DNA of 64,000 nt from Streptomyces lydicus (GCF_004125265.1 NZ_RDTE01000001.1:434001-498000); one strand, 5' to 3'; positions 41,072-50,850 are shown, numbered from the stretch's first letter. Numbers and translations are program-made. Notes: a model not told the origin generated them from the letters alone.

Positions 41072-42744
41072 TCAATACGCGGTACGGCGCGCCGCAACAT
41101 GAACTCAATGTGCTCAGCAGCCTTTTGCGTGATGGCGCAGCGGTGAAGCAACTCGTCGACTGGAACCGCCCCGATCCCCAGTACTGGCTCCAGGTTGATC
41201 ACTTTAAAACCCCCTGGCTTGGTGACGCGTACTACGCGCTGCTGTCGGGTGGCCTCACCGACATCGAACAGAGGCGACGGGCCTACCCCAATGCCGACCC
41301 CGCCCAGCTCGCCGCCGACGCACTCATAGCCCGGATGGCAAGGCCCTACCAGGAGCGGGCCGCCGCGGGTGACCTCAGCGCGCAAGCTGCACTCAACGAC
41401 TCGGCCTACTGGGCCGACATCCACAGCGCCTTCAGAGAACTGGCTCAGCCGGCTTGGCCAGCCAGCAACGAGCACCTACGACACGACGCCTACGTCATCG
41501 CGCGCGCGGCCCGCTACCCCTCCTCCAGCACCGACGTACCCTTCGAGCTGGCCCGCGGCCGCGGCTACGACAACGACGCCCGGACCCGAGAACTCGCCGT
41601 CATCGGCGCTGTCCTCCACGACGCCGACCGGGCTCAGCAGTTCCACTACAAACCGTCCTCTCCCGACGCGTCGCCCTACTGGCTGCAACCACAGGATTTC
41701 GGCGACCCGGCTACGGCCGAGATCTGGGACGCTCTGGTGACCGGTCCAGACCCTGCCATCGCACTGCCCGCCGCCACCGACCCCAGACTCACCTCCAAGC
41801 AGCGCACCGCAGCCATGATCAACCACATTTCAACACGCCTTTTCTACAGCGACTACCACCGATCCACCGGCGACGAAGGCGCGAAAGCCCGACTCGATAA
41901 CAACGTCTACCGGGCCATCGCCACATACTTGGCTGACGCAAGCCGTCGCGACTTCAGCCCGTACCCGGAAAATGTCGCTGTCTACGCCGTCAGCTTCATC
42001 CTCGAACCGAGCATCCCAGCTATCGTCGAGGACCTGGCTGGACGCGTCCGTGACCACGGCCTCGCAGATGCCTCCCTGTACCAGGCCAGCCTCGAACTCA
42101 GCACCAACGAGCACGCCCTGAACCAACTCCAAGAGCGTCTGGACCAGGCACCGCGGACGCTCGCCGGCTACGCCACCCCCGACCAGACCTCCATGCCTGC
42201 CCCAGAGCAGCCAGAAGGTCCCAGCTACACATCCCGACCCATCGAGCGAGGCGTTCTGATCTCGCTGATGCAAGACTCGAACCAGCTGCACAGGTATGGA
42301 CCGCCCCGGGCCCTGGCCGAACAGGACTTCACGCAACCTGAGCACACCTACCTCTTCAAGGCCATCAAGTCGCTCCCGCCGCACACTGCCAGGGACCCCT
42401 GGATCCTGGCCCACCAGGCCCAGCAAATGGCCCACTACGACGGTGCCCCGCCCCTGGACCACCAAGAGCTCAGCAACATCGCCTTTGAAGCGCTGTCTCG
42501 TCGCGTCCCCCCGGTAGACAAGGCTGCGGGGCACCTTGTGACGATGACGGTGCGGCGCACCGCTCGCGACGCCAGCACGGCCGTGCAGGCGGCCGCTCGC
42601 ACAGCCACCGACCCACGCCAGCTCATCGACTACAGCCGCCAGCAGTTCCAGCAGGCCACCCGAGAGGCGCTCCGCTACCACCAGCAGTCCGTTCCGGAGC
42701 CTAGCCGGTACGCCTCGCAGTCGCAGCAGGCGAACTTCGCGTGA
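41068..42744 (+). CDS. Protein with three DnaB N-terminal-type repeats, no helicase domain
   Basis: A 558-aa protein. Three segments share the DnaB-N pattern (ExxVLxxLLxDxxxL...F..P....lf.aI..L): about 10-60 (ELNVLSSLLRDGAAV...FKTPWLGDAYYALLS), 174-228 (ELAVIGAVLHDADRA...FGDPATAEIWDALVT) and 388-440 (ERGVLISLMQDSNQL...FTQPEHTYLFKAIKS). In DnaB this helical domain binds primase and forms the collar. No Walker motifs are present. It may recruit replication proteins or act as a decoy. The assignment is by eye. Confidence 0.65.
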   Translation: MINTRYGAPQHELNVLSSLLRDGAAVKQLVDWNRPDPQYWLQVDHFKTPWLGDAYYALLSGGLTDIEQRRRAYPNADPAQLAADALIARMARPYQERAAAGDLSAQAALNDSAYWADIHSAFRELAQPAWPASNEHLRHDAYVIARAARYPSSSTDVPFELARGRGYDNDARTRELAVIGAVLHDADRAQQFHYKPSSPDASPYWLQPQDFGDPATAEIWDALVTGPDPAIALPAATDPRLTSKQRTAAMINHISTRLFYSDYHRSTGDEGAKARLDNNVYRAIATYLADASRRDFSPYPENVAVYAVSFILEPSIPAIVEDLAGRVRDHGLADASLYQASLELSTNEHALNQLQERLDQAPRTLAGYATPDQTSMPAPEQPEGPSYTSRPIERGVLISLMQDSNQLHRYGPPRALAEQDFTQPEHTYLFKAIKSLPPHTARDPWILAHQAQQMAHYDGAPPLDHQELSNIAFEALSRRVPPVDKAAGHLVTMTVRRTARDASTAVQAAARTATDPRQLIDYSRQQFQQATREALRYHQQSVPEPSRYASQSQQANFA

Positions 42745-42774
42745 GCCTCCCAGCCACGGCCGAGGGAGCCCTCA

Positions 42775-43947
42775 ATGGCTGCTGACGTGAGCACACCCCA
42801 GCCCTCCAACGGCAATGCCGATCAGCCCGAGAACACCGTGCAGACCGCGATCGACTGGCTCACCGGCGACCGAACTCGAACACGCCAGCGCATCGAGCGC
42901 CAAGGCACCCTCGTCGCACCCGGACAGCTCCTCGAATGGGCCCGCTTCGAAGTCCAGTTCGACAGCCTGCTGCCCGAGCAACCCACCAACCGGTGCCAGG
43001 CCCTCATCAACGCACAGGCCGAGTGGCTGATCCGCCACCTGCCCCCTGACGACGCCCCTCCCTCTGTCGACAGCGCCCAGCAAGCCGGCCGCGCCTGGGG
43101 CATCCTGATAAGCGCCGACACCCAGGTACTGCCCGACCAGGGCACACTGACCGAAGTCTGCCGGCGCACCAACATCTCCCTGCGGGCCGCGGACGAGATC
43201 CGGGCCCAAGCCCGCACCGTCAGCGCCGCATACAACAGAGCCGACCTACTCCACCTGTATGACCGCGCCCCGGACACTGTCCTCATCGACGACTGGAACA
43301 CGCTCGCCGCTTGCGGCCCGGAGCTCCCCGAGGCAGCAGCATGGGCACAGGACGTCCTAGAACTGCTCACCGCGCGGATAGCCGACCTTGATGACTACAG
43401 CTGGATGGACACCGCAGCACAATGCGCGGCGCAGGTCTACGACAGTGTGATGCTGGCACAGGACCTCCTCGAGCCTGTGGCCGCCCTCATCCCAGCCCGC
43501 GACCAGCCACATACGGCAGCCGACGAAACGCGCCTGGTCGCATTCATCGAGGAAGGAGGCCTCTCGGCAGCAGCAACAGCGGCAGCCCGCGCCCGTGCCG
43601 TACAGAAATGGGCCGAGCAAGACACTCCTGCAGCCTCTGCTGAACCGGACCGAGCCAGAATGGTGGAGGCCGCGGCGCCCGCAACGCGAACCTTGGTCCG
43701 CCTGAACGAAGCCCTTGCCGTGCTGGGCCCTGCCCTGGAGTACGCCCCTACATTGTCGCTAGATCCCGAGCACGTTGCTCAAATCGTCGAGCCCCTCGGC
43801 CGACTGGTGACCCAGGTCAGGGACATCAGCCGCACGGGCAGCCCACTACCGAGAGAACCGATCGATCGTCGCGCCCCCCAGCATCACCAGCATCCCCCCT
43901 CCCCAGGCCACAACCCCGGAGGCGGACCCCCTCGGATTGCTCCCTGA
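42775..43947 (+). CDS. Hypothetical helical protein, third gene of the DnaB-N operon
   Basis: A 390-aa protein; GAGGGAG lies 10 nt before the ATG. It is all helical and Ala-rich. Residues about 100-150 (GRAWGILISADTQVLPDQGTLTEVCRRTNISLRAADEIRAQAR) look HTH-like, and a long helical middle leads to a disordered Pro/His tail. The function is unknown; it was probably transcribed with the preceding two genes. Confidence 0.6.
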   Translation: MAADVSTPQPSNGNADQPENTVQTAIDWLTGDRTRTRQRIERQGTLVAPGQLLEWARFEVQFDSLLPEQPTNRCQALINAQAEWLIRHLPPDDAPPSVDSAQQAGRAWGILISADTQVLPDQGTLTEVCRRTNISLRAADEIRAQARTVSAAYNRADLLHLYDRAPDTVLIDDWNTLAACGPELPEAAAWAQDVLELLTARIADLDDYSWMDTAAQCAAQVYDSVMLAQDLLEPVAALIPARDQPHTAADETRLVAFIEEGGLSAAATAAARARAVQKWAEQDTPAASAEPDRARMVEAAAPATRTLVRLNEALAVLGPALEYAPTLSLDPEHVAQIVEPLGRLVTQVRDISRTGSPLPREPIDRRAPQHHQHPPSPGHNPGGGPPRIAP

Positions 43948-44450
43948 GCCCTCCCGCACGCCTGGGCGGCCGCGTATTGCGGTCGTCCTCGTCCACGCTG
44001 TTGAGACCGCTGGAGAGCGGTGATGATCTCGGCCCGCACCCCCGTGACTTCCTGGGCTACCCCCTCGTGAAGCTCGACCGCCCGTCCCCCTCCTCGGCGA
44101 CCACGGGGCATCTCCCGCGCGACCCCATCTGCAGAACCGGTCGACGGTACGGGCCACCGACCGCCCCCGCCCCGACTTTCCCGGGAGGGGCCGAACCGAA
44201 GCGCTCGACGGCCAACAACCGGCTTCGATCCCGCCTGTGCGGTGAGCGGAGGGCAGGGTGGATCCTCCTCCGTTGCTGAGGCAGGCCGTTGCGCTACGGC
44301 GAGGGCGTGCCGAGCCGGCAGCCGGTCTGTCCGGGCACACGCCGTCGTCACGCAGCTACCCTTGCCGGGTACGACGGCGTGATCCCACCGATCGGTTGTG
44401 GAGCGAAACCCTGGACTGGGACGATGAGTTGCGAGGAAGGGCGGGGCTTC
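43948..44450. other. Intergenic stretch before the split CoiA-like gene
   Basis: No gene is supported. It probably contains the promoter of the interrupted CoiA-like gene, whose ribosome site (GAGGAAGGGCGGGG) lies at about 44432. Confidence 0.5.
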
Positions 44451-44637
44451 ATGCAGGGTGACAGGCGGCAGATCCAGACGGCGGTCCTCGGCGGTGCGGA
44501 ATCGGAGGAGCCGTTGATGCTGCCGCTGGAGGCGATCGAGCTGGACGCCTTCCGCCGCCAGCACCAGCACGACACCTTCTGGTGCGGTCTACTGCTCGGC
44601 GGATGTGGCGCCCAGCTGACCACGAAGCTCTACACGG
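44451..44637 (+). pseudogene. CoiA-like gene, 5' part (interrupted)
   Basis: From ATG 44451 the frame gives MQGDRRQIQTAVLGGAESEE, LPLEAIELDAFRRQHQHDTF and a zinc-type WCGLLLGGCGAQLTTKLYT. After LYT the sequence passes into the inserted element and stops at 44648. The missing continuation (VCHFAHHPGPDG...) resumes at 48491. The family is CoiA-like competence nucleases. Confidence 0.8.
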
Positions 44638-44644
44638 TCCTTCT

Positions 44645-44653
44645 CTGAACTAA
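44645..44653. repeat. Left terminal inverted repeat of the recombinase element
   Basis: CTGAACTAA, complementary to the copy at 48475-48483. It lies 7 nt inside the junction with the CoiA-like gene. Confidence 0.65.
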
Positions 44654-44696
44654 TTTCGAAGAGTCCGTTGGCTGGCCGTCATGGCCGCAGAACGGA

Positions 44697-47156
44697 TCAT
44701 TGATCGCTGTCTGGGAAGGCTGGAATGCCCAGGTCGACGGTCATGTTTCGCCTGGCTTCCTGCGCATCCAGCTGTGCGATCTTGCCCTCTGCGCCGGTGA
44801 GGCTGATCTGCAATCCTTCGATCTCGCCGAGCCATCCCTCCTGCTCGGCTTCGATGATGCGGGCGACGAGATTGTCGCGGATCTCGATCAAACGGTGCCG
44901 CTGTGCAGGCTCGGGCCTGAGGAGTGAGCAACGAATGCAGGCGTGTTCGTGGATGCACTGGGTGGCAAACGCGCGTCCGCAGATGCCAACCGAGAGCTTC
45001 CGCTTCTCGAAGTGCCCTAGGAACTGGTCCCATTCCTCTGAGGTGGGTGTCCGGTATTCCTCTGCAGGTCGCATGGCCCGTCGGCGAGCGATGAATGCCC
45101 GGTGGGCTTCGAACGCGTCGTTGGGATAGACCGAGTTGTAGCCCATCGTGGTGTTGATGTCCTTATGACCGCAGATGATCTGCGCGATGTGCGGCGGCAT
45201 GCCGTTCGCGATGGCGTCGGTGACGAAGATCCGGCGGAAGTCGTGCGGCTGGAAGCGGAGGGGTTTGCCGTTCTCGTCGATCAGACCGATGGCGGCCAGG
45301 GCCTCGTTCAGGGCCTTGCGGATGTTCGCCGGCGAGACCGGCCAGCGCCTGCCAGCCGATTCCCACTGGAACAGCAGCGGCAGGGGTGGGTTCCAGATCC
45401 GCTCACGATCGTCGAACGACGAGACCAGGGGCAAGGCCCCGGTTCGATCGCGGACCCGCCAAACGATCGCGCTCAGGACATCGGCGAGCTCGGGGGTGAC
45501 GAGCAAGGCCCGTTCCTCATCGGTCTTCGACGGTGCAATCTGCAGCAGCGGGACGACCTCGCCGGTGCTGGGGAGTTTGTATTGGGTGATGCTGTGGTGG
45601 CTGGTCTCGAGCATCTCCTCGATGCGGACGCCGGTGTGTCGGAGGAATTCCACCGCTGCCCAGGCCCAGAAGGCTCGGTGCTCGTCTTGCGTGAGGTTGC
45701 GCCGGCGCCCCTGAGAGTCCCAGGCCACCCGGGTCAACTGCGCGACCCGTGCTGCTGACGTCTTCGGCTTGATGAACGTCTCGTCGAGGACGGTGAACTC
45801 GGCGCCAGGCTTGGCCTGTTGCAGGGCGTCCAGCCGCATCCGGGCCTCGCGGAGACGTGTGGCCACGAAGTCGACCAAGGTCGGCAGGACCGGGAGCCTC
45901 TCGCGGGTCCGTCTGCGGGATCGTGACTGCTGCTGCTTCTCGTGCTTGACGGTTCGGGTCTCCTCCGAGCTGATGGGGCAGCGAACCGCCCAGAGGCCCC
46001 AGCGAGCCGGATCTTCGGCTGCCCACTGCGCGATGTCGAGGTAGAACGCGCGGATCAACATCAAGGTCGAGATGTAGGAGATCCTCGGCTTGGTGGTCTC
46101 AATGACGGTGCCGTCTGGCTGCCTTTTGTGGCTGGTGATGGTGCGGAAGCGCTCCTTCCAGCCGGCGGCGACGTCGGGAGGCAGGGCGATGGAGTCGATG
46201 CCCGGGTGGTGACGTTCGAGGTCGGCCCAAAAGTTGTGGGCAAGAGCTCGAGAGAGGTTCTGCAAGGTGCTGTAGTCGACGCTTGGCTGCCGTTCCTTCA
46301 GGTAGTCGACAATCAGGTCGCGGACGGGCTGGCAACGCAGACGGAAACGGTCAACCAGCTGCTCGGGGGTCAGCTGTCCGGGCCGGAGATTCCGCAGCCT
46401 CAAGCTCACCGGGGCGTCCCCGGGAAAGATACCCAACTGCCGGAGCCAGCTGTAGAAATGGGTGTGAACAGCGCCTTTGTGGCGAACTTTGTGTTCGATC
46501 AGCCGGAGCTCAAGGCAGTCCCCGACCGTAAGGTCTGCAAGACGCCCGCCCTTGGCGATCATGATGCGAATGATCTGGTTCTGCGCGGTCGCGGAAGTGG
46601 TCGACGCCCAGACCTCTTCGCCCAGGAGTGCGGCGAGCTTTGCGAAGCCATCCGGGTCGCGGTTCTCGATGACGGCCTTCCGCAGGTGCACTGACGGTCG
46701 CATCCTGGCCAGCCACGGCAGCTCAGGACGGATGACGTCGCGGGCAAGCAAGAGGAGCATGCCGGAAGCCAAGTCTGCTCGTTCAGCGGATGGCACTGGT
46801 CGGCCGTGCCGGTCGGTCCAGCTTTTGCCCGTGGACTTCCACTCATCCGGATCAAGATCTTGAGCCGGACTGGCCTGCCAGCGTTCCTGCCATGTCGAGC
46901 CCGGGAAGTTCTCCAGCCACGTCAGGATGGCGGCCGTTCCTCGCCGTCGGGCGCCCCATTTGTGGTAGCCATCGCGACCTCGTGGAGGAACGGAAATACG
47001 GCTGAGAATTTCGTCGCAGGACTGGGTCGTCGCTGGCCAGGACGCCGCGGGCTCCCGCGGCGGGAACCGCTCCAGCAGGGCCGCCTGGGCTTCTCCTGCC
47101 ATGTCCGTGATAGCCAGCGGATCCGTGCGCGTGGTCAGCGGGGCGGTGGTCGTCAT
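44697..47156 (-). CDS. Large tyrosine recombinase (TnpB-like, 819 aa)
   Basis: ATG 47156 overlaps the stop of the other recombinase (ATGA). The C-terminal catalytic domain has all landmarks: Arg I in HTGVRIEEMLE, HxxR in PHDFRRIFVTDA, His III in CGHKDINTTMGY, with Y in GYNSVY as nucleophile. A Cys-rich module (CGRAFATQCIHEHACIRC) and a coiled coil (RLIEIRDNLVARIIEAEQE) follow the active site. It is longer than Tn554 TnpB. It probably cuts element ends together with the 424-aa recombinase. Confidence 0.88.
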   Translation of the reverse strand: MTTTAPLTTRTDPLAITDMAGEAQAALLERFPPREPAASWPATTQSCDEILSRISVPPRGRDGYHKWGARRRGTAAILTWLENFPGSTWQERWQASPAQDLDPDEWKSTGKSWTDRHGRPVPSAERADLASGMLLLLARDVIRPELPWLARMRPSVHLRKAVIENRDPDGFAKLAALLGEEVWASTTSATAQNQIIRIMIAKGGRLADLTVGDCLELRLIEHKVRHKGAVHTHFYSWLRQLGIFPGDAPVSLRLRNLRPGQLTPEQLVDRFRLRCQPVRDLIVDYLKERQPSVDYSTLQNLSRALAHNFWADLERHHPGIDSIALPPDVAAGWKERFRTITSHKRQPDGTVIETTKPRISYISTLMLIRAFYLDIAQWAAEDPARWGLWAVRCPISSEETRTVKHEKQQQSRSRRRTRERLPVLPTLVDFVATRLREARMRLDALQQAKPGAEFTVLDETFIKPKTSAARVAQLTRVAWDSQGRRRNLTQDEHRAFWAWAAVEFLRHTGVRIEEMLETSHHSITQYKLPSTGEVVPLLQIAPSKTDEERALLVTPELADVLSAIVWRVRDRTGALPLVSSFDDRERIWNPPLPLLFQWESAGRRWPVSPANIRKALNEALAAIGLIDENGKPLRFQPHDFRRIFVTDAIANGMPPHIAQIICGHKDINTTMGYNSVYPNDAFEAHRAFIARRRAMRPAEEYRTPTSEEWDQFLGHFEKRKLSVGICGRAFATQCIHEHACIRCSLLRPEPAQRHRLIEIRDNLVARIIEAEQEGWLGEIEGLQISLTGAEGKIAQLDAQEARRNMTVDLGIPAFPDSDQ

Positions 47157-48427
47157 GGGCGGTTCCCGAACAGGACGCTTAGAGACTCGGGGTTGTAGCC
47201 GGGTGCGGGCGGTGGCGGCGCCGGCTTCTGCTGGCGTCGTTCGAAGTGCGCGAGCACGCTTCGCACGACCTCCTCGCGGCTCGGGGTCAGGTAGCGCTGT
47301 GTGGTGCTGAGGCTCTGGTGACCAAGGACCCATTGCACGTTCACCAGGGGCATCAACGGGTCTTGGGCCATGCGGAAAGCCGCCGTGTGTCGAAGATCGT
47401 GGAGTGTCCAGTTGGAGCCCAGGAGCTTGTTGGCGCGGACAAACATGGCCCGCGCGGCGTGATACTCCAGGGGCCGCCAGGGACGCCTCAGCGTCCACCA
47501 CAGGGCCTCTCGCCGGCCGCGGGGCATTCCCTGCCGCCGGGCCTCTTCCTGGTAGAGCCGGAGCCAGACGAAGGCATCGACCGACGCCGGAAGCTGCTGG
47601 TAGTCGCGGGTCCCCTTGCGGGTGACTCCGATCACCTGCTCGCCCGGCAGCGGGTCGCGCTGCCGTGTCGTCAGCAACTCGTCGGCCCGGGCGCCGGTGG
47701 AGACCCAGCACGCCGGCAGAGCGTGGTCACGGTCATACTTCAGCGCGGCAAAAAGCTGGTCGAACATCTCGTCTGGCACTCGCCGGGGGATGCGATCGGG
47801 AACCCTCGGTCGATAGCGGCCTGTCCGCTCGCCCCGGAAGGGCTCTAGAGGGTTGTGGTGGGCGTGGGCGCGGCCCTGCCGCCGCGACCTGTCGAGAGGG
47901 AAGGGGTTGATGATGGGACCCGTTCCCTCATCCAGGTGGAAGTCGTAGAAGCCTCGCAGCACGGTTTCCGCGTGGGCGCGTGTGGTCGGCGCGAACTTCT
48001 TCCCGGGCGTCGGCTTACCTGTGATCGGATTCGGAGTACCGGGTACCGGACGAGTCGATGCCGGTGTGTTGGGCTCAGTGACCCCGCGCCGCTTCAGCCG
48101 CCAGTGCACTCGTACGGGCTTGTCGGCCAGCTGCATCCAGCGGGCGAAGTCTCGGGCCTCGGCCCTGGTCACGCGGTCCCAATCCACCCCCAGGACCCAC
48201 AGAAACCGCCACCAGCGCAACAGGTCCAAGCCGTACGAACGAATCGTGGTCGCTGGGTTCCCCCGAGCCTGAAGATCCGCGAAGTACAGAGCGACCGGCT
48301 GTACGCGTTCGCCATCCGCATCCACCAACCGATACGGCTCCCAAGGGTCACCGGTCTCGAAGAGCCGACCGACCTCGGGTATCACAAGGGACGCTAAGTC
48401 CCGTTCAGAAGCACCTGGTTCAAGCAC
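47153..48427 (-). CDS. Tyrosine recombinase (TnpA-like, 424 aa)
   Basis: An N-terminal SAM-like core-binding domain (TTIRSYGLDLLRWWRFL), then the catalytic domain: Arg I in STGARADELL, HxxR in LHDLRHTAAFRM, His III in VLGHQSLSTTQRYL with Y as nucleophile. The normal integrase length. Its start codon (ATG 48427) is about 50 nt from the right end of the element. It is the first gene of the two-gene unit. Confidence 0.9.
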   Translation of the reverse strand: MLEPGASERDLASLVIPEVGRLFETGDPWEPYRLVDADGERVQPVALYFADLQARGNPATTIRSYGLDLLRWWRFLWVLGVDWDRVTRAEARDFARWMQLADKPVRVHWRLKRRGVTEPNTPASTRPVPGTPNPITGKPTPGKKFAPTTRAHAETVLRGFYDFHLDEGTGPIINPFPLDRSRRQGRAHAHHNPLEPFRGERTGRYRPRVPDRIPRRVPDEMFDQLFAALKYDRDHALPACWVSTGARADELLTTRQRDPLPGEQVIGVTRKGTRDYQQLPASVDAFVWLRLYQEEARRQGMPRGRREALWWTLRRPWRPLEYHAARAMFVRANKLLGSNWTLHDLRHTAAFRMAQDPLMPLVNVQWVLGHQSLSTTQRYLTPSREEVVRSVLAHFERRQQKPAPPPPAPGYNPESLSVLFGNRP

Positions 48428-48474
48428 GCGGGGAAGCTACCAAAGACCCCAACTGACCTGCGAACTTGGCCTAG

Positions 48475-48483
48475 TTAGTTCAG
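48475..48483. repeat. Right terminal inverted repeat of the recombinase element
   Basis: TTAGTTCAG, the complement of 44645-44653, 7 nt inside the right junction. The inner sequence CTAGTTAG partly extends the symmetry. Confidence 0.65.
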
Positions 48484-48490
48484 TCAATAC

Positions 48491-49671
48491 ACCGAGTCTG
48501 CCACTTCGCGCACCACCCCGGACCGGATGGTCATCCCCACATCTGCGGCCGCCGCTCCCGTGGCGTCTCCAGCGCCGACCACCTGTACGTGAAGTCCGCA
48601 GCTGCCGCCTGGCTCCGGGCACGAGACGAGCAGGCTGAGATCGGCTTCGGCCAGCCGGACGGGGCACCGATCGGCTCGGTGGTGGACATCGCTTCCCAGG
48701 GCCGTCAGCTGCGCGTGCACTTGGACCAGGCGGTGGAGCCGACATGGGACGACGACGGCACCGAACCCGTACTCGGGGTGTCCGTGCCGGTCGACCGGGA
48801 CACGATGATTCGCCGCTGGTACGTGCACCGCATCCGCCTGGAAAGCAAGGGCACCGCCCGGCGGATCCGGATTGGCACGGAGGCCTTCGCGCGTCCCACC
48901 GAGTGGTTCGCCCTGGACGAGTGCGAGATCGGCGAGCGGGGACTGTCGACGCCGGCCGTGGAGCGGATCGTCCGATCCCGCCGTACGTCCCCTCCGTCGC
49001 ACCGGTCAGCGAGCAGGGCCAGGAAGGCACCGGAGCCGGATGCCCGGGCGAAGGTGCTGCTGCGCAGGCTGGCTGATGCCCGACGGGTCGACTCTGTGGT
49101 CGTGGTGACGCGTGTGTGCCGTGAGATCAGCGAGTTGGCCGGGGCCAGCCCGGAAGCCCAAGACCAGATGCACGCCGCTGTGCGAGACACACGGGTGTGG
49201 CTGGAGAAGCAGACCGAGGTTCGCCGTGATCGGTTTGCCCGCTTGGACAAGGCGGTGAGTGCACAGGAGACCGCGCAGGTGCGCGAGCTCTTGGTCCACG
49301 TCAATGCGACCGCTGCGCACGACCGCACCGAAGTCGAGGACCGGATCGTCGACGACGCTGCCGTCTTTCTGTCGACACATGCCCGAGCCCAACAGAGCTT
49401 GAATGCGAAGCGGGAAGCCGAAGTGGCCGCGGAAAGGATGGCCGCGACGGCGGCGCTCGCGGCTTCGCACCAGGTGAGCCGAATGCTGAGCGATCTGCGC
49501 CGCCAGCCTGCTCGGCACGTATCGAAGGCGACTCTGTAAAGTCAGACGCAGGCGCTCGTCGAAGCAGCCGCCGAGGCCGGCAAGCACATCACCGCCTCCC
49601 AGAGGCGGCAGATCGACCAGTGGAAGAGCCGTGCGGGTCTCGGACAACCTCGCGCCTCAGTACCGCCTGCT
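48491..49671 (+). pseudogene. CoiA-like gene, 3' part, with an in-frame TAA
   Basis: The frame resumes as RVCHFAHHPGPDGHPHICGR (zinc ligands and the FAHH signature), then SSADHLYVKSAAAAWLRA and a long nuclease-type and helical region. TAA at 49537 breaks it, but the same frame continues TQALVEAAAEAGKHITASQ and runs into the ORF at 49672. So the gene is damaged twice: by the insertion and by a nonsense codon. A fragment could still be made from GTG 48589, probably without function. Confidence 0.75.
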
Positions 49672-50121
49672 GTGACCCCGGACAGGCACACGGGATCGTC
49701 AAAGAAGGCAGCGATCACGATCCCGCTATGGGTGTGGAAAGACCACCACGGGGGCCTACGCGTGGATTTCACCCAGACCCACCCGGAAGCATCCGTCCTG
49801 CACGTGCCGCTGCCCTTCGACGCGGGACCGCTGCAGCGCCTCTACGGCAACCTCACCCGCATGATCGCCGAACGTGAGGCGGCTGACGGCCCCGTGCACA
49901 CCAACCGGGCCTCAATGAGCGTAAGGGTGTGGGAGACGAGCGAGGGACAGCTCGACGCCACCCTAACGCGCCGCAAAGGCGCCACCGTGGCGAGCCTGCC
50001 ACTGCCGACCGACCGGGAGCAGCTGCGCCAGTTGCATGACAGGGTCGTTGCCCAGATGAAGGCCCGCAACATAGCTCAGCAGCCCTGGGCGAAGCGCCGT
50101 ACCAGCCGAGACAAGAACTGA
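49672..50121 (+). CDS. ORF in frame with the CoiA-like remnant (149 aa)
   Basis: It reads AAITIPLWVWKDHHGGLRVD, VPLPFDAGPLQRLYGNLTRM and ends KRRTSRDKN. It is beta-rich with good codon bias. No ribosome site precedes GTG 49672, and the frame is continuous with the CoiA-like sequence apart from the TAA at 49537. It is therefore either a separate gene with a weak start or the former C-terminal domain of the CoiA-like protein. Confidence 0.5.
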   Translation: MTPDRHTGSSKKAAITIPLWVWKDHHGGLRVDFTQTHPEASVLHVPLPFDAGPLQRLYGNLTRMIAEREAADGPVHTNRASMSVRVWETSEGQLDATLTRRKGATVASLPLPTDREQLRQLHDRVVAQMKARNIAQQPWAKRRTSRDKN

Positions 50122-50175
50122 GACAACACGACAGCGCGCTGCCGCCACTACACCCACCACCCCGGAGGAGTACAA

Positions 50176-50619
50176 ATGCCCGACAACGAGCAGCAGAGCC
50201 CAGGCCCTTGGTTGTACTCCGGCGGCACCTGGTCGCGCCTCAACCACGACCCGGTCTCCATGGAGAGAGACAACAGCATCGAGGACTCCATCAAGGCCGC
50301 CGGCTTCGCGTCGTGGTTCAGCACCGGCAAGCTCTACAACAACCCGCTCACCATGACCGTCTACTTCCGATCGCATCCCCACCCGGAGCCGCGGTACCTG
50401 ATCGACTTGGAAGGCCCCGAGTACTCACAGTTCATGTACGCCGCCGAGCTTCCTGACGCTCTCTCCCTGACTCAGCAGATTGGCCCTGCCCTCCAGGCCC
50501 TCACCATTACGGACCAGTTCGGCCACGCCAACTCCGAATCCCTTTCTGTTCTCGGTGACCTCCTGGACAAGATGCACGGCCGTACTCAGGTCAAGAACGG
50601 CAGGCCGGTCCGCCGCTGA
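50176..50619 (+). CDS. Hypothetical protein, 147 aa
   Basis: GGAGGAG lies 8 nt before the ATG. The product is soluble and beta-rich (GPWLYSGGTWSRLNHDPVSM, TMTVYFRSHPHPEPRYLIDL) with a C-terminal helix pair. No family is recognised. Codon bias is good, and it follows the 149-aa ORF by 54 nt. Confidence 0.65.
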   Translation: MPDNEQQSPGPWLYSGGTWSRLNHDPVSMERDNSIEDSIKAAGFASWFSTGKLYNNPLTMTVYFRSHPHPEPRYLIDLEGPEYSQFMYAAELPDALSLTQQIGPALQALTITDQFGHANSESLSVLGDLLDKMHGRTQVKNGRPVRR

Positions 50620-50656
50620 CTAACCCCGCCATTCGCACGGCCGTGGCAGATGCTCC

Positions 50657-50833
50657 TCAGCTGTACTCGTGGGGAGCGGCCCGTTCATCCATTTCCCGAT
50701 CGTAACCCTCAAGCGGGTCGAGGAATCGGGCGAACGCTGCCTGGGCCTCGGCCGCGGTGATCTGACCGCTCTCGATGACGGCGAGGAGTTCGAGGACGGC
50801 GGGGAGCTCCAGGGGGCGCCGAAGCCTGAGAGG
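50657..50833 (-). pseudogene. Remnant of a small gene (LELPAVLELLAVIESG)
   Basis: The minus frame reads LRRPLELPAVLELLAVIESG, then QITAAEAQAAFARFLDPLEG and ends HEYS before TGA. It is clearly protein-like but has a stop just upstream and no start codon; ATG 50853 in another frame (MSTSQASAPP) may be its original beginning, shifted by an indel. Confidence 0.5.
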
Positions 50834-50850
50834 TACTCATCGCCTCTCCG

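Larger units (their letters stand above)
44638..48490 (-). mobile_element. 3.85-kb double tyrosine-recombinase element inserted in a CoiA-like gene
   Basis: The two halves of one gene lie directly outside. The ends carry the inverted repeat CTGAACTAA/TTAGTTCAG at 44645 and 48475, each exactly 7 nt inside the host junction. The 7-nt spacers differ (TCCTTCT and TCAATAC), as expected if the element brings coupling bases from a former site rather than making a target duplication. Cargo is only two overlapping integrases. It resembles a minimal Tn554-like unit without tnpC. Confidence 0.75.
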
